Positions 42,617 through 50,790 of a stretch of 64,000 nt of DNA are shown here, one piece after another; within the stretch, counting starts at the first letter, position 1; each line of letters begins with the position of its first letter. Source of the stretch: CAZTDU01 sp050248795. Its GTDB lineage: Bacteria > Pseudomonadota > Gammaproteobacteria > Burkholderiales > SG8-39. The stretch covers positions 1 to 64,000 of the forward strand of contig JBFWRS010000008.1 in the NCBI GenBank assembly GCA_050248795.1, written 5' to 3'. The notes beneath the pieces are model-generated. The model saw only the letters and a program-made list of their open reading frames with translations. It had not been told where the DNA came from and did no database searches. The position numbers and the translations under genes are program-made.

Positions 42617-43210
42617 TTAGAACGATACTTTCGGCGCCTGGCGCTCGTCGGCGGACTCGGTCGACTGCAGCTGCTCCGCGGCCGGGAAGCCGAGCGCGTT
42701 CGCGAACACGATGTTGGGGAAGGTCTCGCGCCGCGTGTTGTAGCTCATGATTTCGTCGTTGAAGGCCTGGCGCGCGAACGCCACCTTGTTCTCGGTGCTG
42801 GTCAGCTCCTCCTGCAGCGCCATCATGTTCTGGTTCGCCTTCAGGTCGGGGTAGGCTTCCGACAGCGCAAACAGGCGCCCGAGCACGCCGCCCAGGCTGC
42901 CCTCGGCCGCGGCGAGCCCGGCCATCGCCGCAGGGTTGCCCGGATTCGCGCTTGCCGCGGACGCAGCCTGCGCCGCGACGTTGCGCGCCTTGATCACCGC
43001 CTCGAGCGTCTCGCGCTCGTGCTTCATGTAGCCCTTGGCGATCTCCACGAGGTTGGGGATCAGGTCGTAGCGGCGCTTCAACTGCACGTCGATCTGCGAG
43101 AACGCGTTCTTGTAGCGGTTTCGCAGCGCCACGAGACCGTTGTAGATCCCGATGACCCACACCACCAGCACCGCGACGATGCCCAGCACCACCCATCCGG
43201 TCGTCGACAT
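42617..43210 (-). CDS. lemA: LemA-family membrane protein
   Basis: A 197-residue LemA protein anchored by one N-terminal helix (GWVVLGIVAVLVVWVIGIYNGLVAL). The conserved block NRYKNAFSQIDVQLKRRYDLIPNLVEIAKGYMKHE follows, then an Ala/Gly-rich insert and FALSEAYPDLKANQNMMALQEEL. The stretch MSYNTRRETFPNIVFANALGF completes the LemA fold. Unlike the lipoprotein LemA at 2417-3013, this one is a bitopic membrane protein. It heads the lemA-M48-M48-oxidase-ankyrin operon; LemA next to HtpX-like M48 proteases is a recurrent arrangement. The start lies 51 nt from the divergent GST-like gene. Confidence 0.93.
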   Translation of the reverse strand: MSTTGWVVLGIVAVLVVWVIGIYNGLVALRNRYKNAFSQIDVQLKRRYDLIPNLVEIAKGYMKHERETLEAVIKARNVAAQAASAASANPGNPAAMAGLAAAEGSLGGVLGRLFALSEAYPDLKANQNMMALQEELTSTENKVAFARQAFNDEIMSYNTRRETFPNIVFANALGFPAAEQLQSTESADERQAPKVSF

Positions 43211-43261
43211 GGCAGCCCTCCCCTTTGTTCTTGCAGCGCGAAACTAATATAGCATCGAACC

Positions 43262-43963
43262 ATGCAGATCAAGCTGTGGGAACTGAAGGGCCGGGACGAC
43301 CGCCGCTACAGCCTGTTTTCGTGGCGCACGCGCATGGCGCTGGTGCACAAGGGGCTCGAGTTCGAGACGCACCCGGTGTACATGACCGACAAGGTCGCAA
43401 TCGCATTCTCCGGCGGCAAAACGGTGCCGGTGATCCGCGACGGCGACGCCGTGGTGCGCGACTCGTGGAAGATCGCCGAGCACCTCGAGGCCGCGCATCC
43501 GCAGGCGCCGGCCCTGTTCGGCGGCCCGATCGGCCACGGCCTGACGCTTACCTTCAATACCTGGGTCGACCGCGTGCTGGTCGGCGCGATGCTGCCGGTG
43601 ATCGTCGCCGACATACACGACGATTGCGTGCACCCCGAGGACCAGGCCTACGTGCGTGGCAGTTTCGAGAAGGCGCTCGGCAGGACGATCGAGGAGGCGC
43701 GCGCCGCGCGCGCCGAGGCGCAAAAGCGCCTGGACCGCGCGCTCGAGCCGATGCAGGCGACGCTGAAGCGCCAGCCCTTCATCTGCGGCGCCGCGCCGGC
43801 CTATGCCGACTACATCCTGTTTTCGCTGTTCCAGTGGGCGCGGATAGCCAGCGCCGACGAAACGCTGGCGGCGGATTCGCCGCTCTTCGCGTGGCGAGAG
43901 CGCCTGCTCGACCTGCACGGGGGCTACGCGCGCCAAGTGACGGCGGCGAAACCCGGGCGGTAG
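43262..43963 (+). CDS. Glutathione S-transferase-like protein
   Basis: A 233-residue protein with a thioredoxin-like N-terminal domain (KLWELKGRDDRRYSLFSWRTRMALVHKGLEFE, then GGKTVPVIRDGDAVVRDSWKIAEHLEAAHP with the glutathione-binding VPVI and DS). A helical C-terminal domain (AYADYILFSLFQWARI) follows. It resembles the bacterial beta-etherase-like (LigE/LigF-type) group. It precedes the Liv operon by 27 nt on the same strand and may be co-transcribed, though a functional link is not evident. Confidence 0.82.
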   Translation: MQIKLWELKGRDDRRYSLFSWRTRMALVHKGLEFETHPVYMTDKVAIAFSGGKTVPVIRDGDAVVRDSWKIAEHLEAAHPQAPALFGGPIGHGLTLTFNTWVDRVLVGAMLPVIVADIHDDCVHPEDQAYVRGSFEKALGRTIEEARAARAEAQKRLDRALEPMQATLKRQPFICGAAPAYADYILFSLFQWARIASADETLAADSPLFAWRERLLDLHGGYARQVTAAKPGR

Positions 43964-43990
43964 AATGCCGCCATCCCAAGGAGACTGCCC

Positions 43991-45175
43991 ATGATGCCCA
44001 GGACACCGAAAACATTGTCGCTCGCCGTTGCGCTTGCCGCGGCCTTCGCTTGCAGCACCGCGCTCGCGGCCGACAAGGTGAAGATCGGCTTCGCCAGCAC
44101 GCTGTCAGGCCCCGCCGGCGCGCTCGGCATCGACATCCGCGACGCGTTCCAGCTCGCGGTGAAGCTGAACGGCGGCAAGCTCGGCGGCCTGCCGGCCGAG
44201 GTGCTTGTCGGCGATGACCAGTTCAAGCCCGAGATCGGGCGCCAGCTCGCGGCGAAGTTCGTCAACCTGGACAAGGTCGACATCCTCACCGGCTACGTGT
44301 TCTCGAACATCATGCTGGCGTCGATCCCGGTCGCCTTCGAGGCGAAAAAGATCTACGTCAGCCCGAACGCCGCGCCCTCGCCGCTCGCCGGCAAGCAGTG
44401 CAACCCGAACTTCTTCGCCGTGGCCTGGCCGAACGACGCCTACCACGAGGCCGCCGGCAAGTACGCCACCGACAAGGGCTACAAGAGCACCTACCTGATC
44501 GCGCCGAACTACCAGGCCGGCAAGGATTCTCTCGCCGGCTTCAAGCGCTACTACAAGGGCGCGATCGCGGAAGAGGTCTACACCAAGCTCGGCCAGCTCG
44601 ACTACGCCGCCGAGCTCGCGCAGGTGCGGGCGAAGAAGCCCGAGGCGCTTTACATCTTCCTGCCCGGCGGCATGGGCATCAACTTCATCAAGCAGTTCGT
44701 CGCCGCGGGGCTGTCAAAGGACATCCAGCTCATCACGCCGGGGTTCGGCTCCGACCAGGACGTGATCCGGCCGGTGGGCGAGTCGATGCTGGGTCTGTTC
44801 GACACCGCGCACTGGGCGCTCGACCTGGACAACCCGGCTAACCGCAAGTTCGTCGCCGAGTTCGAGAAGGCGTACAAGCGCCTGCCGTCGGTGTTCGCGG
44901 CGCAGGGCTACGACACCGCGATGCTGATCGACGCCGCGGTGCGCGACGTCAAGGGCAAGGTGGAAGACACCGAGGCGATGAAGAAGGCGCTGAAAGCGGC
45001 GCGCTTCCAGTCGGTGCGGGGCGCGTTCAGGTTCAACCGCAACAACTACCCGATCCAGAACTACTACCTGCGCGTGGTCGGCAAGGACGCCCAGGGGCGC
45101 CTGGTCAACAAGACGCTCGCCACGGTGTTCAAGGACCATGGCGACGCCTACGTGCAGGACTGTCCCATGAAGTAG
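43991..45175 (+). CDS. Branched-chain amino-acid-type ABC transporter substrate-binding protein
   Basis: A 394-residue periplasmic binding protein (LivK/type I fold). The signal peptide ends at STALAA; then KVKIGFASTLSGPAGALGIDIRDAFQLAVKLNGGKLGGLPAEVLVGDDQ. Later blocks are YVSPNAAPSPLAGKQCNPNFFAVAWPND and GYDTAMLIDAAVRDV. It is the first of five genes of a complete HAAT-type importer. The ligand may be an amino acid, amide or aromatic acid; several LivK-like proteins in this order bind aromatic compounds. Confidence 0.92.
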   Translation: MMPRTPKTLSLAVALAAAFACSTALAADKVKIGFASTLSGPAGALGIDIRDAFQLAVKLNGGKLGGLPAEVLVGDDQFKPEIGRQLAAKFVNLDKVDILTGYVFSNIMLASIPVAFEAKKIYVSPNAAPSPLAGKQCNPNFFAVAWPNDAYHEAAGKYATDKGYKSTYLIAPNYQAGKDSLAGFKRYYKGAIAEEVYTKLGQLDYAAELAQVRAKKPEALYIFLPGGMGINFIKQFVAAGLSKDIQLITPGFGSDQDVIRPVGESMLGLFDTAHWALDLDNPANRKFVAEFEKAYKRLPSVFAAQGYDTAMLIDAAVRDVKGKVEDTEAMKKALKAARFQSVRGAFRFNRNNYPIQNYYLRVVGKDAQGRLVNKTLATVFKDHGDAYVQDCPMK

Positions 45176-45188
45176 AGAAGCGCCGCAT

Positions 45189-46100
45189 TTGCTTCTCGTA
45201 CTGGAGCAGTCGCTCAACGGGCTGCAGTTCGGCCTGATGCTGTTCATGCTTGCCGCCGGGCTCACGCTCGTGTTCGGCATCATGGACATGATCAACCTCG
45301 CGCACGGGTCCCTGTACATGGTCGGGGCCTTCCTCGCCGCGTGGTTCGTGCAGGCCACCGGCTCGTTCGCCATCGGCGTGCTGCTCGCCGTGGCGGGCAC
45401 CGCGGTGTTCGGCATGCTGCTCGAAGTGTCGGTGCTGCGGACGCTGTACGCACGCGATCACCTGTCGCAGGTGCTGGCGACCTTTGCGCTGATCCTGATC
45501 CTCAATGAGGCGGTGCGCATCGTCTTCGGCAGCGACATGCCGCTGTCGGGGCCTGCGGCGCTCGCCGGGCCGGTGGAGATCCTGCCCGGCATGCCCTACC
45601 CCGCGTACCGCCTGCTGATCATCGGCGTCGGCCTCGCGGTGGCGCTGCTGCTCTACGTGCTGGTGGCGAAGACGAAGGTAGGCATGCTGGTGCGCGCCGG
45701 CGCATCCAACCGCGAGATGGCGCTGGCGATGGGCGTGAACATCAAGCTCCTCTTTACGCTCGTCTTCGGCTTCGGCGCCGCGCTGTGCGCGGTCGCGGGC
45801 GCGTTGCTCGCGCCGCTGCTGGCGGTGCAGGTTGGCATGGGCGAATCGATCCTGATCCTCGCCTTCGTCGTCATAGTCATCGGCGGCATAGGCTCGATAC
45901 GCGGCGCGCTGGTGGGCTCGCTGCTGGTCGGCATGGTCGACACCGTCGGTCGCGCCTTCATGCCGATCGTTTTCGGGGCTTTCCTCCCTCCGCAGTTCGC
46001 CAGCGCCGCCGGGCCGGCGATCGCGTCGGTGGCGGTATACCTGCTGATGGCGGTGGTGCTGTTCGTGAAGCCGCAGGGCCTGTTTCCGGCGCGCGGTTGA
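45189..46100 (+). CDS. livH: Branched-chain amino-acid-type ABC permease (LivH-like)
   Basis: A 303-residue inner-membrane permease with eight or so spans. LivH marks are SLNGLQFGLMLFMLAAGLTLVFGIMDMINLAHGSLYMVGAF, RTLYARDHLSQVLATFALIL and the cytosolic loop RAGASNREMALAMGVN. Translation must start at TTG 45189: an in-frame TGA lies seven codons upstream and no ATG/GTG is near. The stop overlaps livM (TGATG). Confidence 0.92.
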   Translation: MLLVLEQSLNGLQFGLMLFMLAAGLTLVFGIMDMINLAHGSLYMVGAFLAAWFVQATGSFAIGVLLAVAGTAVFGMLLEVSVLRTLYARDHLSQVLATFALILILNEAVRIVFGSDMPLSGPAALAGPVEILPGMPYPAYRLLIIGVGLAVALLLYVLVAKTKVGMLVRAGASNREMALAMGVNIKLLFTLVFGFGAALCAVAGALLAPLLAVQVGMGESILILAFVVIVIGGIGSIRGALVGSLLVGMVDTVGRAFMPIVFGAFLPPQFASAAGPAIASVAVYLLMAVVLFVKPQGLFPARG

Positions 46101-47050
46101 TGAAGGCCCTGCCCCTCGTCATGCTGGCGCTGGCCGCGGCGCTGCCCCACGCGGTGGACCCGTTCTACACCGGCTTCGCCAGCCGGGTGCTGGTGTACGC
46201 CATCGCCGCGACCAGCCTGAACCTGGTGCTCGGCTACGGCGGCATGATTTCCTTCGGCCATGCCGCGTTCCTCGGCACCGGCGCCTACGTGTCGAGCATC
46301 CTGCTCGTCGAGGGCGTGGCCAGCGCGTGGATCGGCTGGCCGGCGGCGGTGGCCGCCTCGGCGCTGCTCGCCGCGGCGATCGGCGCGCTGTCGCTGCGTA
46401 CCAGGGGCGTGTACTTCATCATGATCACGCTCGCCTTCGCGCAGATGATGTTCTACCTGGTGAATTCGATGAAGGCCTACGGCGGCGACGAGGGCCTGAC
46501 GCTGCCGGCGCGCGCGACGCTCGGCGTCGGCATAGACCTCGATGCGCCGACCGCGTTCTACTACGTCTGCCTCGCACTGCTCGCCGCAACGCTGTACGGC
46601 CTGCATCGCCTGGCCGGCTCGCGCTTCGGCCGCGCAATGACGGCGATACGCGAGAACGAAAACCGCATGGAGGCGATCGGCTTCCCGGTGTTCCGCTACA
46701 AGCTGCTGTGCTTCGTCATCGCCGGCGCCGCGTGCGGGCTCGCGGGCGCGCTGCTGGCGAGCCACGGCAAGTACGTGAACCCGAACGTGCTGCACTGGAC
46801 GCAGTCGGGCACGCTGCTGGTAATGGTGATCCTGGGCGGCGTGGGCAGGCTGTGGGGCGGCGCGCTGGGCGCCGCGGCGCTGCTCGGGCTGGAGGAACTG
46901 ATCGCGAACTACCGGCTGGATTGGCTGGCGGAGCTGGCGCCGAACTACCAGCAGCACGCGCAACTGGGCGTGGGCGTGGTGCTGCTGGCGATCGTGCTGT
47001 TCGCGCCGCACGGCATCGCCGGCATGCTCGCAAGGCGGCGCGGTGGCTGA
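46100..47050 (+). CDS. livM: Branched-chain amino-acid-type ABC permease (LivM-like)
   Basis: A 316-residue permease. Marks are TSLNLVLGYGGMISFGHAAFLGTGAYVSSIL, RTRGVYFIMITLAFAQMMFY, RAMTAIRENENRMEAIGF and GGVGRLWGGALGAAAL. It pairs with LivH to form the channel. It starts at the ATG that overlaps the livH stop and ends inside livG (8-nt overlap). Confidence 0.94.
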   Translation: MKALPLVMLALAAALPHAVDPFYTGFASRVLVYAIAATSLNLVLGYGGMISFGHAAFLGTGAYVSSILLVEGVASAWIGWPAAVAASALLAAAIGALSLRTRGVYFIMITLAFAQMMFYLVNSMKAYGGDEGLTLPARATLGVGIDLDAPTAFYYVCLALLAATLYGLHRLAGSRFGRAMTAIRENENRMEAIGFPVFRYKLLCFVIAGAACGLAGALLASHGKYVNPNVLHWTQSGTLLVMVILGGVGRLWGGALGAAALLGLEELIANYRLDWLAELAPNYQQHAQLGVGVVLLAIVLFAPHGIAGMLARRRGG

Positions 47051-47816
47051 AGCGGGCACCCCGGCTGGCGCGGTGCTGCAGATTCGCGGCCTCGCCAAGC
47101 GCTTCGGCGGCCTGGTCGCCACCGACAGCGTGGACCTGGAGGTGGCCGCGGGCGAGATACACGCGCTGATCGGCCCGAACGGCGCCGGCAAAACGACGCT
47201 GATCGCGCAGATTTCCGGCAGCCTCGCGCCGGATGCCGGCACGATCCGCTTTCGCGGCACGGACATCACGCACCTGGCGCAGCACGCGCGCGTCGCCGCC
47301 GGCCTGGCGCGCAGCTACCAGGTCACCAGCATCTTCCGCAGCTTCAGCGTGCGCGACAACCTGGCGCTGGCAGTACAGGCAAGGAGCGGTTCGTCGCTGT
47401 CGTTCTGGCGGCCAGTCACGGCCGAGCGCGCGCTGTTCGACGAGGCGGCGCAGATCGCCGCGCGGGTCGGGCTGGAGGCGCGCCTCGACACGGTCGCTGC
47501 GACGCTCGCGCACGGCGAGCAGCGCGCGCTGGAAGTCGGCCTCGCGCTGGCGACCAATCCGGCGCTGGTGCTGCTGGACGAGCCGATGGCCGGCATGGGG
47601 CCGGAAGAATCGCAGTCGATGATCTCGCTGATCGACCGCATCCGCGCGTCGGTGACGGTGCTGCTGGTCGAACACGACATGGACGCGGTGTTCCGGCTCG
47701 CCGACCGGATATCAGTGCTGGTGAACGGCCGCGTCATCGCTACCGGCGTGCCGGACGCGATCCGCGCCGACGCCGAAGTCCGGCGCGCCTACCTGGGCGA
47801 AGAGGCCTCGGTATGA
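47043..47816 (+). CDS. livG: Branched-chain amino-acid-type ABC ATP-binding protein (LivG-like)
   Basis: A 257-residue ATPase. Walker A is GPNGAGKTT, the signature is the LivG-typical LAHGEQRALEVGLAL, Walker B is ALVLLDEPMAGM, and the H-loop is LLVEHDMDAVF. The start is GTG at 47043. It overlaps livM by 8 nt and livF by 4 nt. It energises import together with LivF. Confidence 0.95.
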   Translation: MAEAGTPAGAVLQIRGLAKRFGGLVATDSVDLEVAAGEIHALIGPNGAGKTTLIAQISGSLAPDAGTIRFRGTDITHLAQHARVAAGLARSYQVTSIFRSFSVRDNLALAVQARSGSSLSFWRPVTAERALFDEAAQIAARVGLEARLDTVAATLAHGEQRALEVGLALATNPALVLLDEPMAGMGPEESQSMISLIDRIRASVTVLLVEHDMDAVFRLADRISVLVNGRVIATGVPDAIRADAEVRRAYLGEEASV

Positions 47817-48523
47817 GTACGCTGCTGGAAGTCGCGTCGCTCGAAGCGGGCTACGGCGCGAGCCAGGTGCTGTACGGCCTGGACATGCAGATCCGCGCCG
47901 GCGAGGTGGTGACGCTGCTCGGCAGGAACGGCATGGGCAAGACCACCACGGTGCGCGCGATCATGGGACTGACGCCGGCGCGCGGCGGCGAAGTCCGCTT
48001 TCGCGGCGAGCGCGTCGAGCGCGAGGCGCCGGACCGCATCGCGCGCCGCGGCATCGCGCTGGTGCCCGAAGGACGGCAGATCTTCCCCAACCTGTCGGTG
48101 CGCGAGCATCTCACCGCGTTCGCCGGCAACCGCGCCGGCGCCGCCAGCCCGTGGACGCCGCAGCGCGTGTTCGATCTGTTCCCGCGGCTCGCCGAGCGCG
48201 CCGGCCACATGGGCAACCAGCTCTCCGGCGGCGAGCAGCAGATGCTGGCGATCGGCCGCGCGCTGGTGACCAACCCGCACCTCCTGATCCTGGACGAAGC
48301 CACCGAAGGCCTCGCGCCGCTGGTGCGCGAGGAGATCTGGCAATGCCTCGCGCGCCTGCGCGAAGCGGGCCAGACCATCCTGGTCATCGACAAGTACGTC
48401 GAGCGCCTGATCAAGCTTGCCGACCGCCACACCATCATCGAGCGCGGCCGCGTCGCCTGGCACGGCACCAGCGCCGAACTCGACGCCGACCACGTGCTCT
48501 GGCATCGCTACCTCGGGGTTTAG
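47813..48523 (+). CDS. livF: Branched-chain amino-acid-type ABC ATP-binding protein (LivF-like)
   Basis: A 236-residue ATPase. Walker A is GRNGMGKTT, the signature LSGGEQQMLAIGRALVTNPHLLILDEATEGLAP, and LivF-specific ALVPEGRQIFPNLSVREHL. It is the last of the transporter genes. The final H-loop position reads VIDKYVERLIKLADRH, where the usual His is Lys (VIDK rather than VEHD/VEQN); Gln, Asn or His is commonest, so this is a mild oddity. Confidence 0.94.
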   Translation: MSTLLEVASLEAGYGASQVLYGLDMQIRAGEVVTLLGRNGMGKTTTVRAIMGLTPARGGEVRFRGERVEREAPDRIARRGIALVPEGRQIFPNLSVREHLTAFAGNRAGAASPWTPQRVFDLFPRLAERAGHMGNQLSGGEQQMLAIGRALVTNPHLLILDEATEGLAPLVREEIWQCLARLREAGQTILVIDKYVERLIKLADRHTIIERGRVAWHGTSAELDADHVLWHRYLGV

Positions 48524-48605
48524 GGTCTCGAGGCCTCCGGTCTTGCCTGTTTGTATTCTTAGGGATACGTTCCCCCTGTCCGTCGCTCGCGGGACAGCAG
48601 GATCC

Positions 48606-48722
48606 ATGACCAAACCCAGAACCAAGCCGGAGCCCAGGCCCGTTCCCCGTGACACGGGTCAAAGCCACCGCAGGGCGGATTGGCTCGAACGTCAAGCGCA
48701 CGACCCTCGTCTCATCGACTGA
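48606..48722 (+). CDS. Possible 38-aa upstream ORF coupled to the BCCT gene
   Basis: A short ORF beginning MTKPRTKPEPRPVPRDTG and ending DWLERQAHDPRLID, polar and Pro/Arg-rich. Its stop is 1 nt before the ATG of the transporter, which itself lacks a ribosome site. That spacing suggests translation of the transporter depends on ribosomes finishing this ORF. An AGGA lies rather close (3-4 nt) to its ATG. It may be a leader peptide or a small protein; I do not recognise it. Confidence 0.42.
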   Translation: MTKPRTKPEPRPVPRDTGQSHRRADWLERQAHDPRLID

Positions 48723-48723
48723 C

Positions 48724-50274
48724 ATGGTGAACGCTTCTCTCGAATCCAAACGGCGGCCGACGCTGTTGTACGCAGCGGTCGCGATCGTCGCCAGCGTGGT
48801 GGCCTGGGGACTGCTATCGCCGGCGGGGCTCGGAAAGGCGGCGGCGGCCGCGCTCGCCTTTACCACCAGGTCGTTCGGCTGGTTCTACCTGTGGGTCGTG
48901 CTCGGCGTGGTCGTCTTCTGCCTGTTCCTGGCAATGAGCCGGTTCGGAAACATGAAGCTCGGCGGCGAAGACGACGAGCCCGAGTTCTCCGTCGTCGCGT
49001 GGTTCGCCATGCTGTTCGCGGCAGGCATGGGCATCGGGCTGGTGTTCTGGGGCGCCGCCGAACCGCTCTCGCACTACCTGGCGCCACCGCCGGGGATCGC
49101 GCCAAAGTCGACCGAGGCAGCCAACGCGGCGATGCGCTATGCGTTCTTCCACTGGGGCCTGCACCCCTGGGCCATCTATACGGTCGTGGCGCTCGCCATT
49201 GCCTTCTTCCAGTCCGGCACCGGCGGCGGCCTCACCTTCAGCGCCACCATGCAGGGACTTGGCGTGAAGCCGGACGCGCGCTGGCTTCCGCTGATCGACC
49301 TCTTCGCCGTGGTCGCCACCGCCTTCGGCGTCGCCACGTCGCTGGGGCTCGGCGCGCTGCAGATCAACAGCGGCCTGAACGCGGTGTTCGGGCTGCCGAT
49401 CGGCGCCGCATCCCAGGTTGGCATCATCGTCGTGACGACCGTGCTCTTCCTCGCGTCCGCGCTCTCGGGGATCGAGCGCGGCATCAAGTGGCTGTCGACG
49501 ACCAACCTCGTGATAGCCGGGCTGCTCGTCGCGGCGATGTTCGTGCTGGGCCCGACGCGCGCGATCCTCGATACCCTGACGAACACCCTGGGCGCCTACC
49601 TGAGCGAGTTCGTGCGCATGAGCCTGCGTCTCTCCCCGTTTCGCGACAGCAACTGGGTCGGAGACTGGACGATCTTCTACTGGGCGTGGTGGCTGTCCTG
49701 GTCGCCATTCGTCGGGCTGTTCATTGCACGGGTGTCGCGTGGACGGACCATCCGGGAGTTCATCGCCGGAACGCTGCTGGTGCCCTCAGCCGCCTGCTTC
49801 CTGTGGTTCTCCGTCTTCGGCGGCAGCGCCTTGTACCTCGAGATCTTCGACGGCGCGGGGCTCGCCGCTGCGGCGCAGGCGGACGCCTCCACCGCGATCT
49901 TCCGGCTGTTCGAGGCCCTGCCCTTCAGCACCGTGTTGTCCATCGCCGCGACCCTGCTGGTGCTGATCTTCTTCGTCACATCCGCGGATTCCGCCACGGT
50001 CGTGCTTTCGATCCTCAGTTCGCGCGGCGATCCGAATCCCGGCATGCGCCTGAGGCTCGTCTGGGGCGCGCTCGTGTCCCTGGTCGCCGTGAGCCTGCTG
50101 CTTGCCGGCGGGCTCAAGGGCATCCAGACCGCTGCGATCGTCGCCGCGCTGCCGTTCGCCATCGTCATCGTGCTGCTCTGCGTTTCGCTCTATCGTGCCC
50201 TGGCGCGCGAGTGGCGCGAGCGCGACCGCGCCGAGCGCGCGCTTCGCCGCCGCATGCGGGATAGCGCAGGCTGA
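48724..50274 (+). CDS. BCCT-family betaine/choline/carnitine transporter
   Basis: A 516-residue secondary transporter with 12 spans. The BCCT signature is WTIFYWAWWLSWSPFVGLFIARVSRGRTIREF, and the substrate/sodium region is GMGIGLVFWGAAEPLSHYLAPP. The Gly-rich stretch near span 3 suggests sodium coupling. The C-terminal tail (LAREWRERDRAERALRRRMRD) is charged, as in osmosensing members, but short. ATG 48724 is preferred; a GTG at 48649 would add 25 polar residues. Likely role: uptake of compatible solutes such as glycine betaine. Confidence 0.93.
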   Translation: MVNASLESKRRPTLLYAAVAIVASVVAWGLLSPAGLGKAAAAALAFTTRSFGWFYLWVVLGVVVFCLFLAMSRFGNMKLGGEDDEPEFSVVAWFAMLFAAGMGIGLVFWGAAEPLSHYLAPPPGIAPKSTEAANAAMRYAFFHWGLHPWAIYTVVALAIAFFQSGTGGGLTFSATMQGLGVKPDARWLPLIDLFAVVATAFGVATSLGLGALQINSGLNAVFGLPIGAASQVGIIVVTTVLFLASALSGIERGIKWLSTTNLVIAGLLVAAMFVLGPTRAILDTLTNTLGAYLSEFVRMSLRLSPFRDSNWVGDWTIFYWAWWLSWSPFVGLFIARVSRGRTIREFIAGTLLVPSAACFLWFSVFGGSALYLEIFDGAGLAAAAQADASTAIFRLFEALPFSTVLSIAATLLVLIFFVTSADSATVVLSILSSRGDPNPGMRLRLVWGALVSLVAVSLLLAGGLKGIQTAAIVAALPFAIVIVLLCVSLYRALAREWRERDRAERALRRRMRDSAG

Positions 50275-50292
50275 CGCGATAAGAGCAGCGCC

Positions 50293-50412
50293 ATGTCCCC
50301 GTCACAGGCAATTCGCTTGATTGCCGGGCCGGCCCGATGCACGGCGCTGTACAAGGTCGGCGCGCTGCTGTTCGTCGTGGCACCGTTGATAGCTCTGCAC
50401 ACGATCGCTTGA
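50293..50412 (+). CDS. Possible 39-aa single-span membrane peptide
   Basis: An ORF of 39 codons 18 nt after the BCCT stop: a polar start (MSPSQAIRLIAGPARCTA) and one hydrophobic segment (LYKVGALLFVVAPLIALHTIA). The AAGAGCAG upstream is a weak ribosome site. Short hydrophobic proteins are often real but missed; without conservation data this is only a candidate. Confidence 0.35.
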   Translation: MSPSQAIRLIAGPARCTALYKVGALLFVVAPLIALHTIA

Positions 50413-50433
50413 TCTGTTACCCCTGAGGCATCG

Positions 50434-50763
50434 ATGGCATACGACGAAGGCCTGGCGCAACGCCTAAGAGAACTCCTTGCCGGCGAGCGCGGCGTGTCCG
50501 AGAAGCGCATGTTCGGCGGCATCGCGTTCCTGATCGACGGCAACATGTGTGCCGGCGTCGTCAGGGACGAGCTGATGGTGCGGGTGGGACCGGATGCGTA
50601 CGCGCGGCTGGTTCGGGAGCCGCACGCGCGCGAGATGGATTTCACCGGAAAACCGATGCGGGGATTCGTGTACGTTGCCGCGAGCGGCATCGAGCGCGAT
50701 GCCGACCTCGGCCGCTGGCTCGGGCACGGCACCGCATACGCACGTACGCTGCCGCGCAAGTAG
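50434..50763 (+). CDS. TfoX N-terminal-domain protein
   Basis: A 109-residue protein consisting only of the TfoX-N fold: LAQRLRELLAGERGVSEKRMFGGIAFLIDGNMCAGVVRDELMVRVGPDAYARLVREP then MDFTGKPMRGFVYV. The C-terminal domain of the competence regulator TfoX/Sxy is absent. Single-domain members are widespread with unknown function, so a competence role should not be assumed. Confidence 0.9.
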   Translation: MAYDEGLAQRLRELLAGERGVSEKRMFGGIAFLIDGNMCAGVVRDELMVRVGPDAYARLVREPHAREMDFTGKPMRGFVYVAASGIERDADLGRWLGHGTAYARTLPRK

Positions 50764-50790
50764 CAGTACCTGCCGGCCGGGACCAGCGAG

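Noticed and set aside
50434..50763. Competence regulator TfoX/Sxy
   Set aside because: Only the N-terminal TfoX domain is present, and no competence genes are nearby.
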